Origin: an uncultured Hyphomonas sp.
GTDB taxonomy: Bacteria > Pseudomonadota > Alphaproteobacteria > Caulobacterales > Hyphomonadaceae
Assembly (NCBI RefSeq): GCF_963678875.1
Contig: NZ_OY787457.1
Coordinates: 558,001 to 622,000, forward strand
Reading direction: 5' to 3'
DNA: 64,000 nt
Numbering within the stretch: position 1 is the stretch's first letter; every line of letters begins with the position of its first letter. Both the position numbers and the translations under genes were made by a program. The notes beneath the pieces are model-generated. The model was not told the DNA's origin, searched no databases, and saw only the letters and a program-made list of their open reading frames with translations. This document shows, piece by piece, positions 8,700 to 17,648 of the stretch.

Positions 8700-9178
8700 T
8701 AGAATTCCCTCAGCGACTCGACCGAGCGCGGCTTGTTGATGGCAAAGGCGCCCGCAGCGGTGGCGATCACCTTGTCCCGGCTCTCATGATAGGCCCAGGC
8801 GTGGGTGAAGCAGACATTGCGGGTGATGTGGTAGCACTCCGCCTCGCCCAGGATTTCCCGGTGCGGCTCTGCCGGGCGCATATAGTCGATGCGCAGGTCG
8901 AGGGTGGAGACGAAACGGGCTTTTTCGAGGGAAGAGCTCGCTGCCATGCCGGACAGATTATCGAGGAAGGAAGTCAGCACGCCGCCATGGATCACGCCGG
9001 TGTCCGGGTCGCCCACAAGGCGCTCCTTCCATGGCTGGACGCCCCAGACGCGGCCTTTTTCCAGCTTCGTGACGCGAAAGCTCATCCGGCGTCCCCAGGG
9101 GATGCCACCGGTCATGATGTCCAGGTTTTCGCCCATGACCTGCCAGGGTTCGAGGGTTGGCGTGGCGTCATCTTCCAT
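8699..9178 (-). CDS. PaaI-family hotdog-fold thioesterase, 159 aa
   Basis: Second hotdog thioesterase of the pair. It contains GVIHGGVLTSFLDNLSGMAA, the HGG signature followed by an acidic residue in the helix, and a closing strand ITRNVCFTHAWAYHE. The start at 9178 is preferred because GAGG precedes it at good spacing; an ATG at 9190 would add MRPH. It diverges from the flavin monooxygenase at 9269, so the ~90 bases between them carry both promoters, with a palindrome at 9246-9258. Shared control of acyl-CoA hydrolysis and monooxygenation is inferred. Confidence 0.8.
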   Translation of the reverse strand: MEDDATPTLEPWQVMGENLDIMTGGIPWGRRMSFRVTKLEKGRVWGVQPWKERLVGDPDTGVIHGGVLTSFLDNLSGMAASSSLEKARFVSTLDLRIDYMRPAEPHREILGEAECYHITRNVCFTHAWAYHESRDKVIATAAGAFAINKPRSVESLREF

Positions 9179-9245
9179 ATGGGGCCTCATTCATTTGACC
9201 TGCCTTTCGCCTCGGATAACATCCGTGCGGGCGAGAACATACATA

Positions 9246-9258
9246 TGACCTGAGGTCA
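9246..9258. promoter_or_regulatory. Perfect palindrome TGACCT-G-AGGTCA upstream of the monooxygenase gene
   Basis: A 6+1+6 perfect inverted repeat directly abuts the AGGAGG ribosome-binding region of the monooxygenase gene (ATG at 9269). It lies in the divergent space shared with the thioesterase pair. A further TGACCT half-site occurs about 50 bases upstream near 9196. Its position suits a repressor operator; the binding protein is unknown. Confidence 0.45.
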
Positions 9259-9268
9259 GGAGGAAACA

Positions 9269-10600
9269 ATGGCATTTGAGGGAACGGGCAAGCCGAAAAC
9301 CTGCATAATCGGGGCGGGGTGTTCCGGTTTCACGATGGCGAAGCGCCTGAAAGACCGGGGCCTGCCTTATGACTGTTTCGAGATGTCGGACGATATCGGC
9401 GGGAACTGGTACTACAAGAACCCCAATGGCGCCTCGTCCTGCTACCAGTCACTGCACATCGACACGTCGAAATGGCGCCTCGCCTTCGAGGATTATCCCG
9501 TGCCGGAGGACTGGCCGGATTTCCCGCATCACGCCCAGCTGTTGCAGTACTTCCATGACTATGTGGATCATTTCGGCCTGCGCGAAACGATCACGTTCAA
9601 CACGGCCGTCACCAGTGTGGAGGACCTTCCCGGTGGCCGCTGGAAGGTCACGCTGTCGACCGGTGAGACCCGTGAATATGATGCGGTCGTGGTCGCCAAC
9701 GGCCACCACTGGGACCCGCGTACGCCCACCTATCCCGGGCATTTCGATGGTTACCAGGTTCACTCCCACAACTACACGGACCCGTTCGAGCCCTATGACT
9801 TCCGCGGCAAGCGGGTGATGATTGTCGGGGCAGGGAACTCCGCGATGGACATCTCTTCGGAACTGTCCCAGCGCCCGCTGGCGGAGAAACTGTTCATCTC
9901 CATGCGCCGCGGCGTCTGGGTGATGCCGAAATACATGGACGGCAAGCCGGCCGACAAGGCGGTGCTGCCGGCCTGGATGCCGGCCAGCCTCGGGCGGAAG
10001 CTGGCGCGCAAGAAGATCAAGAAAACCATCGGTATGATGGAAGACTATGGCCTGCCCAAGCCGGACCACGAGCCGCTGGAAGGCCACCCGTCTGTGTCTG
10101 GCGAGTTCCTGACTCGCGTCGGCTGCGGCGACATCACGCCGAAACCCGGCATCGAGAAGCTGGACGGCGACGGCGTCGTCTTTACCGACGGGACGCGCGA
10201 GAAGGTCGACGCCATCGTCTGGGCGACGGGCTACAATGTGACCTTCCCGTTCCTGAAGCAGGACGACCTGACCCCGAAGGAAAACGTCTTCCCGCTCTAC
10301 AAGCGCATGGTGAAGCCAGGTCGCGAGACGATCTTCTTCCTGGGTCTCGCCCAGCCGCTGCCGACGCTGGTGAATTTTGCCGAACAGCAATCGAAGCTGG
10401 TGGCCGCGGCCCTTGATGGCGACTACGCTTTCCCCAATGCTGCAGAAATGGAGCAGATTACCATTGCGGACGAGAAGGAGCACCTCGGGCACTTCTATGA
10501 CAGCCCGCGCCACCGCATGCAGGTAGACTTCAACCTCTATTGCAGGGACCTCTTGAAGGAGATCGAAAAGGGTATGAAACGCGCGAAAGTGACCGCATGA
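9269..10600 (+). CDS. Flavin-containing monooxygenase, 443 aa
   Basis: FAD- and NADPH-dependent monooxygenase of the FMO class. The FAD Rossmann motif is IIGAGCSGF near residue 13. The FMO fingerprint FxGxxxHxxxY is matched exactly at residues 159-169 (FDGYQVHSHNY). The NADPH Rossmann motif VMIVGAGNSAMDIS follows near residue 184. The expected reaction is N- or S-oxygenation or Baeyer-Villiger type insertion; the substrate is not deducible. AGGAGG stands 4-9 bases before the ATG. The stop codon overlaps the start of the M23 lipoprotein gene (ATGA at 10597-10600), so it heads a coupled unit. Confidence 0.9.
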   Translation: MAFEGTGKPKTCIIGAGCSGFTMAKRLKDRGLPYDCFEMSDDIGGNWYYKNPNGASSCYQSLHIDTSKWRLAFEDYPVPEDWPDFPHHAQLLQYFHDYVDHFGLRETITFNTAVTSVEDLPGGRWKVTLSTGETREYDAVVVANGHHWDPRTPTYPGHFDGYQVHSHNYTDPFEPYDFRGKRVMIVGAGNSAMDISSELSQRPLAEKLFISMRRGVWVMPKYMDGKPADKAVLPAWMPASLGRKLARKKIKKTIGMMEDYGLPKPDHEPLEGHPSVSGEFLTRVGCGDITPKPGIEKLDGDGVVFTDGTREKVDAIVWATGYNVTFPFLKQDDLTPKENVFPLYKRMVKPGRETIFFLGLAQPLPTLVNFAEQQSKLVAAALDGDYAFPNAAEMEQITIADEKEHLGHFYDSPRHRMQVDFNLYCRDLLKEIEKGMKRAKVTA

Positions 10601-11268
10601 GGCAGCTGCTGGGGGCTGCACTCACACTTGTTTTCTTGGCTGGCTGCGCCTCTTCGCCAGCCCCGACACAGGTGCGGACCTATACGCCGCCGCCGGGGCC
10701 GCCGCAGGTCTCTGCCGCGCAGGGCAGCTTCCAGCCAAATGCTTACCTCCGTTCGTGCGGAGGTATTTTCGTCACCAATGCACCGCCCATGGATCCGGAT
10801 TTCTGGGTGGTCGACTACAAGCCGATCATCGTCGTCGGCTCCATCGTTCTGGCGACTGCGCCTGCGAACGATGTCTGCCTTTCGTCAGGTTTCGGCATCC
10901 GGTCCGCCCGGCGCCATGACGGGATCGACCTGCAATCCATACCGGCAGGGCCAATCTTTGCCGCTGCGCCGGGACGCATCCTCGAAGCGCGCGTTTCGAC
11001 CGGCTATGGCAACATGGTCCTCATCGATCATGGCGGCGGCGTTTATACGCGCTACGCCCATCTGGCACACTTTGCGGAAGGCATTCGTGCGGGCGCAGAA
11101 GTGGGGTTCGGGCAGGAGATCGGTCTGATGGGCAAGTCCGGCAACGCGACGGCCATCCATCTCCATTTCGAGATCCTGACAGGCAATTACAACAATCCGA
11201 GAGGCTCGAAGGGATTGGCCCCCCGGAACCCGTTCGAGTTTCCGGCCTATGATCCGGCCAGCAGCTGA
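10597..11268 (+). CDS. M23-family metallopeptidase-like lipoprotein, 223 aa
   Basis: Lipoprotein (lipobox LAGC, Cys17) with a LytM/M23 domain in its second half. Zinc-ligand motifs are intact: HDGID (HxxxD) and HLHFE (HxH), with YARYAH-type spacing between them. M23 enzymes cut peptidoglycan cross-bridges in the periplasm. The segment before the domain has two cysteines that may pair. The start is fixed by the ATGA overlap with the monooxygenase stop; a longer frame from 10540 would begin inside the preceding gene and lack the signal peptide. Confidence 0.85.
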   Translation: MRQLLGAALTLVFLAGCASSPAPTQVRTYTPPPGPPQVSAAQGSFQPNAYLRSCGGIFVTNAPPMDPDFWVVDYKPIIVVGSIVLATAPANDVCLSSGFGIRSARRHDGIDLQSIPAGPIFAAAPGRILEARVSTGYGNMVLIDHGGGVYTRYAHLAHFAEGIRAGAEVGFGQEIGLMGKSGNATAIHLHFEILTGNYNNPRGSKGLAPRNPFEFPAYDPASS

Positions 11269-11294
11269 TACTGAAAAGGGTGGAGGGACAAGGC

Positions 11295-11882
11295 ATGGTG
11301 AGACGCATTTCGATCTGGGTCGCAGGCCTTGTCATTGCAGCCTGTGCGCAGGTGCCGTCCGTCCAGCCGCAAGCGGTCGCGCAAGAGGCACCGGCGGCTG
11401 ATTATGGCTTCGGCGTACTGGCAGACCTCGCCGGGACGCGCTGGCACGGTGAACCGGGGGAGGCCGACAAGGCGCACGGCCAGCCTGCGGACTATTCCGA
11501 ATGGGACTGGGACCTCGGCGGCAGTGTGCTGGTCAACCGGCACGTTCTGGAAGACGGCGCCTATGGCGGCATCACCTATGTCCAGCTCTCACGAACGCCG
11601 GGCGTGCTGGACTATGTCTACATCACCAGCGCCAACTTCCGCACCACCGGCACGTTCACGCTCAACCCGGATGGCAGCTGGACCGCGGAGGAAGAGGTCA
11701 AAGGCCTGCCGCATGTTCTGAAAGTCCGTTCGACTGGCCGGATCAATCCGGACGGAACGATGTCGACCTTGTCGGAACTCCTTGGCGATGACGGCGCGTG
11801 GACACCCGGCCACGCCTTTACCTACTCGCAAACGGATGCCCCCTTGCCGGACCTCGTACCCTCGGGCAAGGCATCGGAATGA
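11295..11882 (+). CDS. Hypothetical lipoprotein, 195 aa
   Basis: Not assigned to a named family. The N-terminus MVRRISIWVAGLVIAAC is a lipoprotein signal (Cys17). The mature part resembles small beta-barrel (lipocalin-like) lipoproteins: LADLAGTRWHGEPG, then VLVNRHVLEDGAYGGITYV and FTLNPDGSWTAEEE. GGAGGGAC lies 7-14 bases before the ATG at 11295, which decides the start. Its TGA overlaps the next gene's ATG (ATGA at 11879-11882), so it is translationally coupled to the membrane protein that follows. Confidence 0.65.
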   Translation: MVRRISIWVAGLVIAACAQVPSVQPQAVAQEAPAADYGFGVLADLAGTRWHGEPGEADKAHGQPADYSEWDWDLGGSVLVNRHVLEDGAYGGITYVQLSRTPGVLDYVYITSANFRTTGTFTLNPDGSWTAEEEVKGLPHVLKVRSTGRINPDGTMSTLSELLGDDGAWTPGHAFTYSQTDAPLPDLVPSGKASE

Positions 11883-12577
11883 ACCGGTTTTTCGATCCTG
11901 ACCTTTTTGCCCGGACCTATCGCGATCCGTTGGCGTGGCTGACCCTGCTGGTTGACCTGTTGCCCGTCATCGCCGTGGTGCTTTTCGGCTGGAAGGCCGT
12001 GCCGCTTGTGGCGCTCTACTGGCTGGAGAACCTGGTCATCGGTGCCTTCACCATCCTGCGTATGCTGGGAACGATCGCCGCCAATGCAATCAACATCCCG
12101 ATCGCCTTGTTCATGGTGCCTTTCTTTACGGTGCATTACGGCATGTTCTGCTTCGGTCATGGCATTTTCCTGAGTGCCTTTGCAGGCGGCAAGGTTGGCA
12201 ATGCGGCGCCCGGGTTCAGTGGCATGCAGACGCTCGTCGACTGGGCGCTGGGCACCGGCCCGTACATGCTCTGGTTCGTCGGCGCGATCATCCTCGTGAA
12301 TGCGGTCTTCTACATGGTCGATTTCATTGGGCGCGGCGACTTTCGGACAACACAGCTTCCCGTGGAAATGTTCGCGCCTTATGGCCGGATCGTGACCCTG
12401 CATGTTGCGATTATTCTTGGCGCGGGCGTGATGATGGCATTCGGCCAGCCGCTGCTTGGCGTGCTGATCCTGATCATCCTGCGGGTCGTGTTCGGCATGT
12501 TCCTCAACATGCTTCGCCAACGGAAGATCGAAGGCGACGGCAACAAGGTCCTGAATGCGGTGGCAGAGGCGGGGTAG
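11879..12577 (+). CDS. DUF6498-like integral membrane protein, 232 aa
   Basis: Polytopic inner-membrane protein with about five or six hydrophobic segments. The sequence ALYWLENLVIGAFTILRM followed by FFTVHYGMFCFGHG is what I associate with DUF6498 proteins, whose function is unknown. The start is set by the ATGA overlap with the preceding lipoprotein gene; an upstream frame from 11798 would run inside that gene. Histidines and an acidic residue within membrane segments hint at a catalytic or cofactor role, but that is speculative. Confidence 0.7.
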   Translation: MNRFFDPDLFARTYRDPLAWLTLLVDLLPVIAVVLFGWKAVPLVALYWLENLVIGAFTILRMLGTIAANAINIPIALFMVPFFTVHYGMFCFGHGIFLSAFAGGKVGNAAPGFSGMQTLVDWALGTGPYMLWFVGAIILVNAVFYMVDFIGRGDFRTTQLPVEMFAPYGRIVTLHVAIILGAGVMMAFGQPLLGVLILIILRVVFGMFLNMLRQRKIEGDGNKVLNAVAEAG

Positions 12578-12581
12578 GGCC

Positions 12582-13616
12582 ATGACGCTGAACACTGCCG
12601 CCATCGAAGCGCAGGCAGAGCTTCATCATCAATACCTGCTTGGCCTCGAACTGATCGTGGCAACGCGCGAAGGACCGGAGGTCGTCGGCGACTGGATGTT
12701 CCGCCTGTTTCGCCGCCAGCATGAGGACAAGTTCCTGTCCTCCTTCCGCAAGCTGGGCCTCGACGGTCTGCCGGATGCGGTGGCCTGCGCGAAGTATCAC
12801 GTCCTCTCCAATGGCGTCGGCGGCGTGGCAGTCGAATATATGGAAGAGAGCGACACCAAGGCCTGGGTGCGCTTCCGCTATCCGCGCTGGATGTATGACG
12901 GCGCGGTGATCTGCGGCGTACCGGTAGAGGCGAGCCGGGGATTCCTGCGCGGCTGGTATGGCCAGAACGGTGTCTCGCTCGGCAATCCGCGCCTCGGCTT
13001 TGTCTGCGTCTCCGAAGACATGACGGGCCAGTTCGGTCTCTGCGGCTATTTCCGGGAATATGATCACGATCTGTCGGAGGATGAACGGCTGAGGTTCGCG
13101 CCGGATGAGCGCCCGCCGCCCTTCGATCCGGCAAAGCAGCCGGCGCCACCGCCCGGCGAGTGGACGCCGGAGCGCCTGGCCAAGGCAAACCGCAACTATG
13201 CGGTCGAATATATCCGCAATGGCGTGCGCGAACTGGTGAATGTGCTCGGGCAGGGGCGGGCGCTGGAGCTCTGTCATCTCGCGGCGCGGCTGACGGGCCT
13301 GCAGCATTACCGGCGCATGGCCGATGCGGTCGGCGGGATGGATGGCGGCCCGGCGGAGGCAGCAGAATTCCTCGCGGCGATGTTTGTAGGCATGGGCGAC
13401 GAAGCCCGCGCCGAACCCGCCGGAGACGGGGCGGTCGTCCGGCAGTCAGGCTTGCGGATCGTGCGCGGACTGGACGGCGCCGAACGGGACAATCTCCTGT
13501 CCTGCTGGATCGAAATCTGGCGCGGGGCGGTGCATTCCCAGCGGGCCTTCATGGATGTTGCCTGCGAACCGTCGGCGGATGGCCTGAACTGGCGGATCTC
13601 CCCTGCCGCCGAATAA
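12582..13616 (+). CDS. Uncharacterised cytosolic protein, 344 aa
   Basis: Not recognised with confidence. No signal peptide or membrane segment. The first ~160 residues are alpha/beta with a WVRFRYPRWMYDGAVICGV segment and cysteines in GFVCVSED and FGLCGYF. Then comes a Pro-rich linker (residues ~190-215, PPPFDPAKQPAPPPGEW) and a helical second half. The layout faintly recalls the L-2-amino-thiazoline-4-carboxylate hydrolase-like family, but I could not confirm any motif. It starts 5 bases after the DUF6498-like gene and is the last gene of the coupled run that begins with the monooxygenase. Confidence 0.6.
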   Translation: MTLNTAAIEAQAELHHQYLLGLELIVATREGPEVVGDWMFRLFRRQHEDKFLSSFRKLGLDGLPDAVACAKYHVLSNGVGGVAVEYMEESDTKAWVRFRYPRWMYDGAVICGVPVEASRGFLRGWYGQNGVSLGNPRLGFVCVSEDMTGQFGLCGYFREYDHDLSEDERLRFAPDERPPPFDPAKQPAPPPGEWTPERLAKANRNYAVEYIRNGVRELVNVLGQGRALELCHLAARLTGLQHYRRMADAVGGMDGGPAEAAEFLAAMFVGMGDEARAEPAGDGAVVRQSGLRIVRGLDGAERDNLLSCWIEIWRGAVHSQRAFMDVACEPSADGLNWRISPAAE

Positions 13617-13750
13617 CCGGCCTGAGTGACTGACAATCCGGCAAAGCCCTGATTCTTCTAAGACGAAATGCATTGCAGCATTGCGGTGTTATAAAGTTGA
13701 CACATGGTGACGCCTTCGGCGACGGTACCTGAAGGTGAGGACTGAAAATC

Positions 13751-14374
13751 ATGACGGTTGACGTGAAAACAGCTGGAAATTCCGGCAAGCGCGCCCGGTC
13801 GAAGGCGGCGAACCGGCGGGCGATTCTGAACGCCGGCCGGCGGGTTTTCGCCCGGATCGGGTTCGAAGCGACCACGGTGCGCGACATCATCCGGGAAACC
13901 GATCTCGCCGCAGGTACGTTCTACAACTACTTCAAGTCCAAGGAAGAAGTGTTCGAGGCAATCGCCGAGGACTCCACACACCACTTCCGGGACTTGCTGA
14001 AAGATGTCCGCGCCAGCGCCCGCACGGCGCACGACTACATGTATGATGCCTATCACGCCTATTTCAGTTTCATCGCTTCGGAGAACCGTCAGGCCTTGTC
14101 GGAAGGCGCGCCTCACATGGCGCTGATCGGGGTGCGCGTCGATACGCCGGAAATGTCCGCCGTCGCCGCGGAGATCCGGTCGGACCTGGAGCGGATCCTG
14201 GCCGCCGACACGTCGTCGAACATCGACATTGAATACCTGACAGCCGCAGCCATCGGCGTTGCCCGCGAAATGGGGGAGATCATGCTGCTGCGCCGGCCGG
14301 TGGATGTGGAAGGCGCTACTGAGTTCGCTTCCCGGATGCTGATGGCCGGCGTGAAGGAACTTGCCGCGAAGTAA
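13751..14374 (+). CDS. TetR/AcrR-family transcriptional regulator, 207 aa
   Basis: N-terminal TetR helix-turn-helix: RAILNAGRRVFARIGFEATT, then VRDIIRETDLAAGTFYNYFK, the classic recognition helix with TFYNYF. The C-terminal ligand-binding domain is helical and unassigned. GGTGAGG precedes the ATG. It is followed on the same strand by an alpha/beta hydrolase and two quinone-reductase-type dehydrogenases, the likely regulon. Two tandem octamers, GCATTGCA and GCATTGCG, sit ~75 bases upstream of the start and could be part of its control region. Confidence 0.88.
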   Translation: MTVDVKTAGNSGKRARSKAANRRAILNAGRRVFARIGFEATTVRDIIRETDLAAGTFYNYFKSKEEVFEAIAEDSTHHFRDLLKDVRASARTAHDYMYDAYHAYFSFIASENRQALSEGAPHMALIGVRVDTPEMSAVAAEIRSDLERILAADTSSNIDIEYLTAAAIGVAREMGEIMLLRRPVDVEGATEFASRMLMAGVKELAAK

Positions 14375-14446
14375 GCCTGTTGCCCCCTTGGCGAGCGAGG
14401 CACGGCAGGTCTAAGCTTCATCTGACAATACAGCAGGGGAGTGGCC

Positions 14447-15481
14447 ATGAGCCTTCAGCAGACCATCACCAAGCTTATCATGAAGCTGCCAGGCGGCCTG
14501 CTCGTGAAAATGGCAGGCGGCAAACCGCTGACCATCCGTGGCCGTACGCTGGAGCCGCAGCTGCAGCTAATGGCATGGAACGGGCGCAATGCGCCGCCTC
14601 TGTCCAGTCTGCCAGCTGAAACCGTTCAGGCGGTTACCAAGGAAACACTCGCTTCCGTCGCCGCGCCGATCGAGCCTGGCGTGCGGACCGAGGACCTGAC
14701 CATACCCGGACCGAACAGAAACGAGATCCCGGCACGCATTTACCGCCCGGACGGGCAGGACCCGAAGGCGCCCCTGATGGTGTACTTCCATATGGGCGGC
14801 GGGGTGATCGGCGATCTGGAAACCTGCCATGCTTGGTGCTCGATCCTCGCCAGCCGCGTGAAATGCCCTGTCCTGTCGGTGGACTACCGCCTCGCGCCGC
14901 AGCACATTTTCCCGGCAGGCATCGACGATTGCTGCGCGGCCTATGAATGGGGCATGCGCAATGCCGCGAAATTCGGCGCGCCGGAAGGCGTGGCGTCTGT
15001 AGGCGGCGATTCCATGGGCGGCAATTTCTCTGCGATCATCTCCCAGGAGATGCAGCGCGAGGACAAACCTCTGCCGGCGATGCAGCTGCTGATCTATCCG
15101 GCCATCGACCTCGTCGAGGAATTCCCGTCCCGCAAGGAATTCAGCGAGACCTTCTCACTGTCCACCGACACGATGGACTGGTTCATGCAGGAATACCTGC
15201 CGGAAGGGTTCAACAAGTCCGATCCGATGCTGTCGCCGGGCCAGACGGGGCACCTTGATGGCCTGCCGCCGGCGGTCGTGATCACCGCAGGGCACGATCC
15301 GCTGTGCGACGAGGGAGACGACTATGCCCGCCGCCTGAAGGATGCCGGCGTGCCGGTGGTCCACAAATGCTATGATCATCTTGCCCATGCCTTCACGGCT
15401 TTCACATTGATTTCGCCGGGCTCGCGCAAGGCCTGCCTCGAGATCGCGGACATGGTCCGCACTGTCTATTCGAAACTGTAG
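14447..15481 (+). CDS. Alpha/beta hydrolase, HSL-type esterase, 344 aa
   Basis: Hormone-sensitive-lipase-type esterase. The oxyanion motif is a variant HMGGG (YFHMGGGVIGD) rather than HGGG. The nucleophile elbow is GGDSMGGN. The acid and histidine are in AGHDPLCDEG and HLAHAFTAF. These enzymes hydrolyse short or medium acyl esters. The ATG at 14447 is preferred over a GTG at 14441 because AGGGGAG ends about 7 bases upstream. It is followed 9 bases later by the quinone oxidoreductase gene, so the two are likely co-transcribed. Confidence 0.88.
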   Translation: MSLQQTITKLIMKLPGGLLVKMAGGKPLTIRGRTLEPQLQLMAWNGRNAPPLSSLPAETVQAVTKETLASVAAPIEPGVRTEDLTIPGPNRNEIPARIYRPDGQDPKAPLMVYFHMGGGVIGDLETCHAWCSILASRVKCPVLSVDYRLAPQHIFPAGIDDCCAAYEWGMRNAAKFGAPEGVASVGGDSMGGNFSAIISQEMQREDKPLPAMQLLIYPAIDLVEEFPSRKEFSETFSLSTDTMDWFMQEYLPEGFNKSDPMLSPGQTGHLDGLPPAVVITAGHDPLCDEGDDYARRLKDAGVPVVHKCYDHLAHAFTAFTLISPGSRKACLEIADMVRTVYSKL

Positions 15482-15490
15482 GAGCGCCGC

Positions 15491-16465
15491 TTGAAAGCGC
15501 TTGTCTGTCACCAGATCACGGATGACTTTTCCGGGCTGGAAGTGCGGGATATTCCTGTGCCGCAGCCGGGAGAAGGCGAGGTTCTGGTTCGCGTAAAAGT
15601 CGCCGGGGTGAACTTCCCCGATCTCCTGATGAGCCAGGAGAAGTACCAGTTCAAACCGGAGCTGCCGTTCACGCTCGGCATGGAAGTCGCCGGTGTGATC
15701 GAAGCGGTCGGCGAAGGCGTGACGGAGTGGAAACCGGGCGATGAAGTGATCGGCGGCAACAAGACGGGCGCCTATGCCGAGTTTGCCGTGCTGCCTGCGA
15801 AGAGCCTTTCAGTGAAGCCGAAGCCGTTCACGTTTGCCGAGGCGGCCGCTTTTCCAGCCGCCTATATCACGGCCTATGTTGCGCTGGTCGTGCGCGCCAA
15901 CCTGCAGCCGGGCGAGACGCTGCTTGTGCATGGCGCCAGCGGCGGGGTCGGTATGGCCGCGGTCGATGTCGGCAAGTTGCTTGGTGCGACGGTGATCGCA
16001 ACCTCGGCCTCCGATGCCAAGCTCGAAAAGGTGCTGGCCTATGGCGCCGACCACGGCATCAATGTCACGCAGGGCTTTCGCGACAAGGTGAAGTCACTGA
16101 CCGATGGACGCGGCGCAGACGTCATCTTCGACCCGGTCGGCGGGGACGTGTTCGATGAAAGCGTGCGCTGCATCGCCTTTGACGGGCGGCTTCTGGTGGT
16201 CGGCTTCACCTCCGGGCGCATTCCTGAGGTGAAAGTGAACATGCCGCTGATCAAGGGCTTCTCCGTTGTCGGCGTGCGAGCGGGCGAATATGGCCGCCAG
16301 TTCCCGGAGCGGGGGCGGGCCAATCAGGCGGCGATCCGCAAATGGGCCGAAGAGGGCAAGGTGCACCCCCACGTCTTCCGTGAGGTCCCGCTGGATGACT
16401 GGCGCGAAGCCTGGCGACTGCTGACCGACCGCGAAGTTGTCGGTAAGGTCATCATAAGACCCTGA
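15491..16465 (+). CDS. NADPH:quinone oxidoreductase family protein (MDR), 324 aa, TTG start
   Basis: Medium-chain dehydrogenase/reductase without the structural zinc cysteines, typical of quinone/enone reductases. The GroES-like half has PELPFTLGMEVAGVIEAVG. The NADPH Rossmann motif is HGASGGVGMAAVDVGKLLGA (AxxGGVG). The expected reaction is NADPH-dependent reduction of quinones or alpha,beta-enones. The start is a TTG at 15491 with AGGAG seven bases upstream, directly overlapping the end of the esterase gene's stop region; no ATG fits the family start. Ends 40 bases before the next dehydrogenase. Confidence 0.88.
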   Translation: MKALVCHQITDDFSGLEVRDIPVPQPGEGEVLVRVKVAGVNFPDLLMSQEKYQFKPELPFTLGMEVAGVIEAVGEGVTEWKPGDEVIGGNKTGAYAEFAVLPAKSLSVKPKPFTFAEAAAFPAAYITAYVALVVRANLQPGETLLVHGASGGVGMAAVDVGKLLGATVIATSASDAKLEKVLAYGADHGINVTQGFRDKVKSLTDGRGADVIFDPVGGDVFDESVRCIAFDGRLLVVGFTSGRIPEVKVNMPLIKGFSVVGVRAGEYGRQFPERGRANQAAIRKWAEEGKVHPHVFREVPLDDWREAWRLLTDREVVGKVIIRP

Positions 16466-16505
16466 GACAAAATCAAAAATTCAAACTCTGAGAGAGGAAT
16501 ACCCG

Positions 16506-17645
16506 ATGGCTGATCAACTTCCCGAGACAAGCCTGCAGATCCGCACGCTGGTGACGCCGGAAGGCAAACTTGAGCTTTCGCTGGAGAACGCGCCCGTAAA
16601 GACACCTGGCCCGGACCAGGTGCTGGTGCGCATCGAAGGCACCCCGATCAACCCGTCCGACCTTGGCCTGCTTGTGGGCGGCGCCGACATGTCGACCGCC
16701 GTTCAGGGCGGTACGAAAGACAACCCGACCGTGTCTGCCGATGTTCCGCAAGCTGGCCTGCGTGCCATGAAGGCGCGCCTCGGCCAGTCTCTCGCGGTCG
16801 GCAATGAAGGTGCCGGCACCGTCATCGCGGCGGGTGACTCCCCGGCTGCACAGGCCTTGCTGGGCAAGATGGTCACCTGCCTTGGCGGCAACATGTACCA
16901 GCAGTACCGTACACTGCACGTCTCGCAGTGCATGGCCCTGCCAGACGGCACGACGGCAGAGCAGGGGGCATCCTGCTACGTGAATCCGCTGACTGCGCTC
17001 TCCTTCGTGGAGACGATGAAGGCGAAGGGGCACGAGGCGCTGGTCCATACGGCGGCAGCGTCGAACCTCGGCCAGATGCTGAACAAGATCTGTATCGCGG
17101 ACGGCGTGCCGATCCTAAACATTGTCCGCAAGGAAGAGCAGGCCGAAATCCTGCGGGGTATCGGTGCGAAACACATCGTGAATTCCTCGTCGCCGACCTT
17201 CATGGAAGACCTGATCAACGGTCTCGTCGACACCGGTGCCACGATGGGCTTCGACGCCATTGGCGGTGGCCCGCTCGCCGGCCAGTTGCTGGTCGCGATG
17301 GAAGCGGCTGCCAGCCGCAAGATGAAGGAGTATTCGCGTTACGGCTCCGGCCAGGAAACGCAGGTCTACATTTATGGCCGGCTGGACCTGTCGCCGACGG
17401 TCCTGCCTGCAGGTGTCGGTTTTGCCTGGAACCTCAGCGGCTACCTGCTGACGCCGTTCCTTGAGAAAGCCGCTCCGGAAGTTCGCGCCCGCATGTACAA
17501 GCGCGTGATCGACGAACTGAACACGACCTTCGCCAGCCACTACACGAAGACGGTCTCGCTCGCCGAGGCGCTCGATCTGGAAACGCTGCACGCCTACAAC
17601 GCCAAGGCGACGGGCGAGAAATACCTGATCGACCCGACGCGCTAG
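16506..17645 (+). CDS. Zinc-binding-dehydrogenase-like MDR protein, 379 aa
   Basis: Second MDR enzyme of the TetR-adjacent cluster. N-terminal GroES-like domain: GPDQVLVRIEGTPINPSDLG. The nucleotide-binding part has VHTAAASNLGQMLNKIC, where the usual GGVG loop is ASNLG, a substitution seen in one subgroup of this family. MGFDAIGGGPLAGQLL follows. Longer than the preceding paralogue because of a ~45-residue insertion around residues 65-110. GAGAGAGG lies upstream of the ATG. The substrate is unknown. It converges with the pantothenate kinase gene with only 3 bases between stops. Confidence 0.85.
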   Translation: MADQLPETSLQIRTLVTPEGKLELSLENAPVKTPGPDQVLVRIEGTPINPSDLGLLVGGADMSTAVQGGTKDNPTVSADVPQAGLRAMKARLGQSLAVGNEGAGTVIAAGDSPAAQALLGKMVTCLGGNMYQQYRTLHVSQCMALPDGTTAEQGASCYVNPLTALSFVETMKAKGHEALVHTAAASNLGQMLNKICIADGVPILNIVRKEEQAEILRGIGAKHIVNSSSPTFMEDLINGLVDTGATMGFDAIGGGPLAGQLLVAMEAAASRKMKEYSRYGSGQETQVYIYGRLDLSPTVLPAGVGFAWNLSGYLLTPFLEKAAPEVRARMYKRVIDELNTTFASHYTKTVSLAEALDLETLHAYNAKATGEKYLIDPTR

Positions 17646-17648
17646 ACG

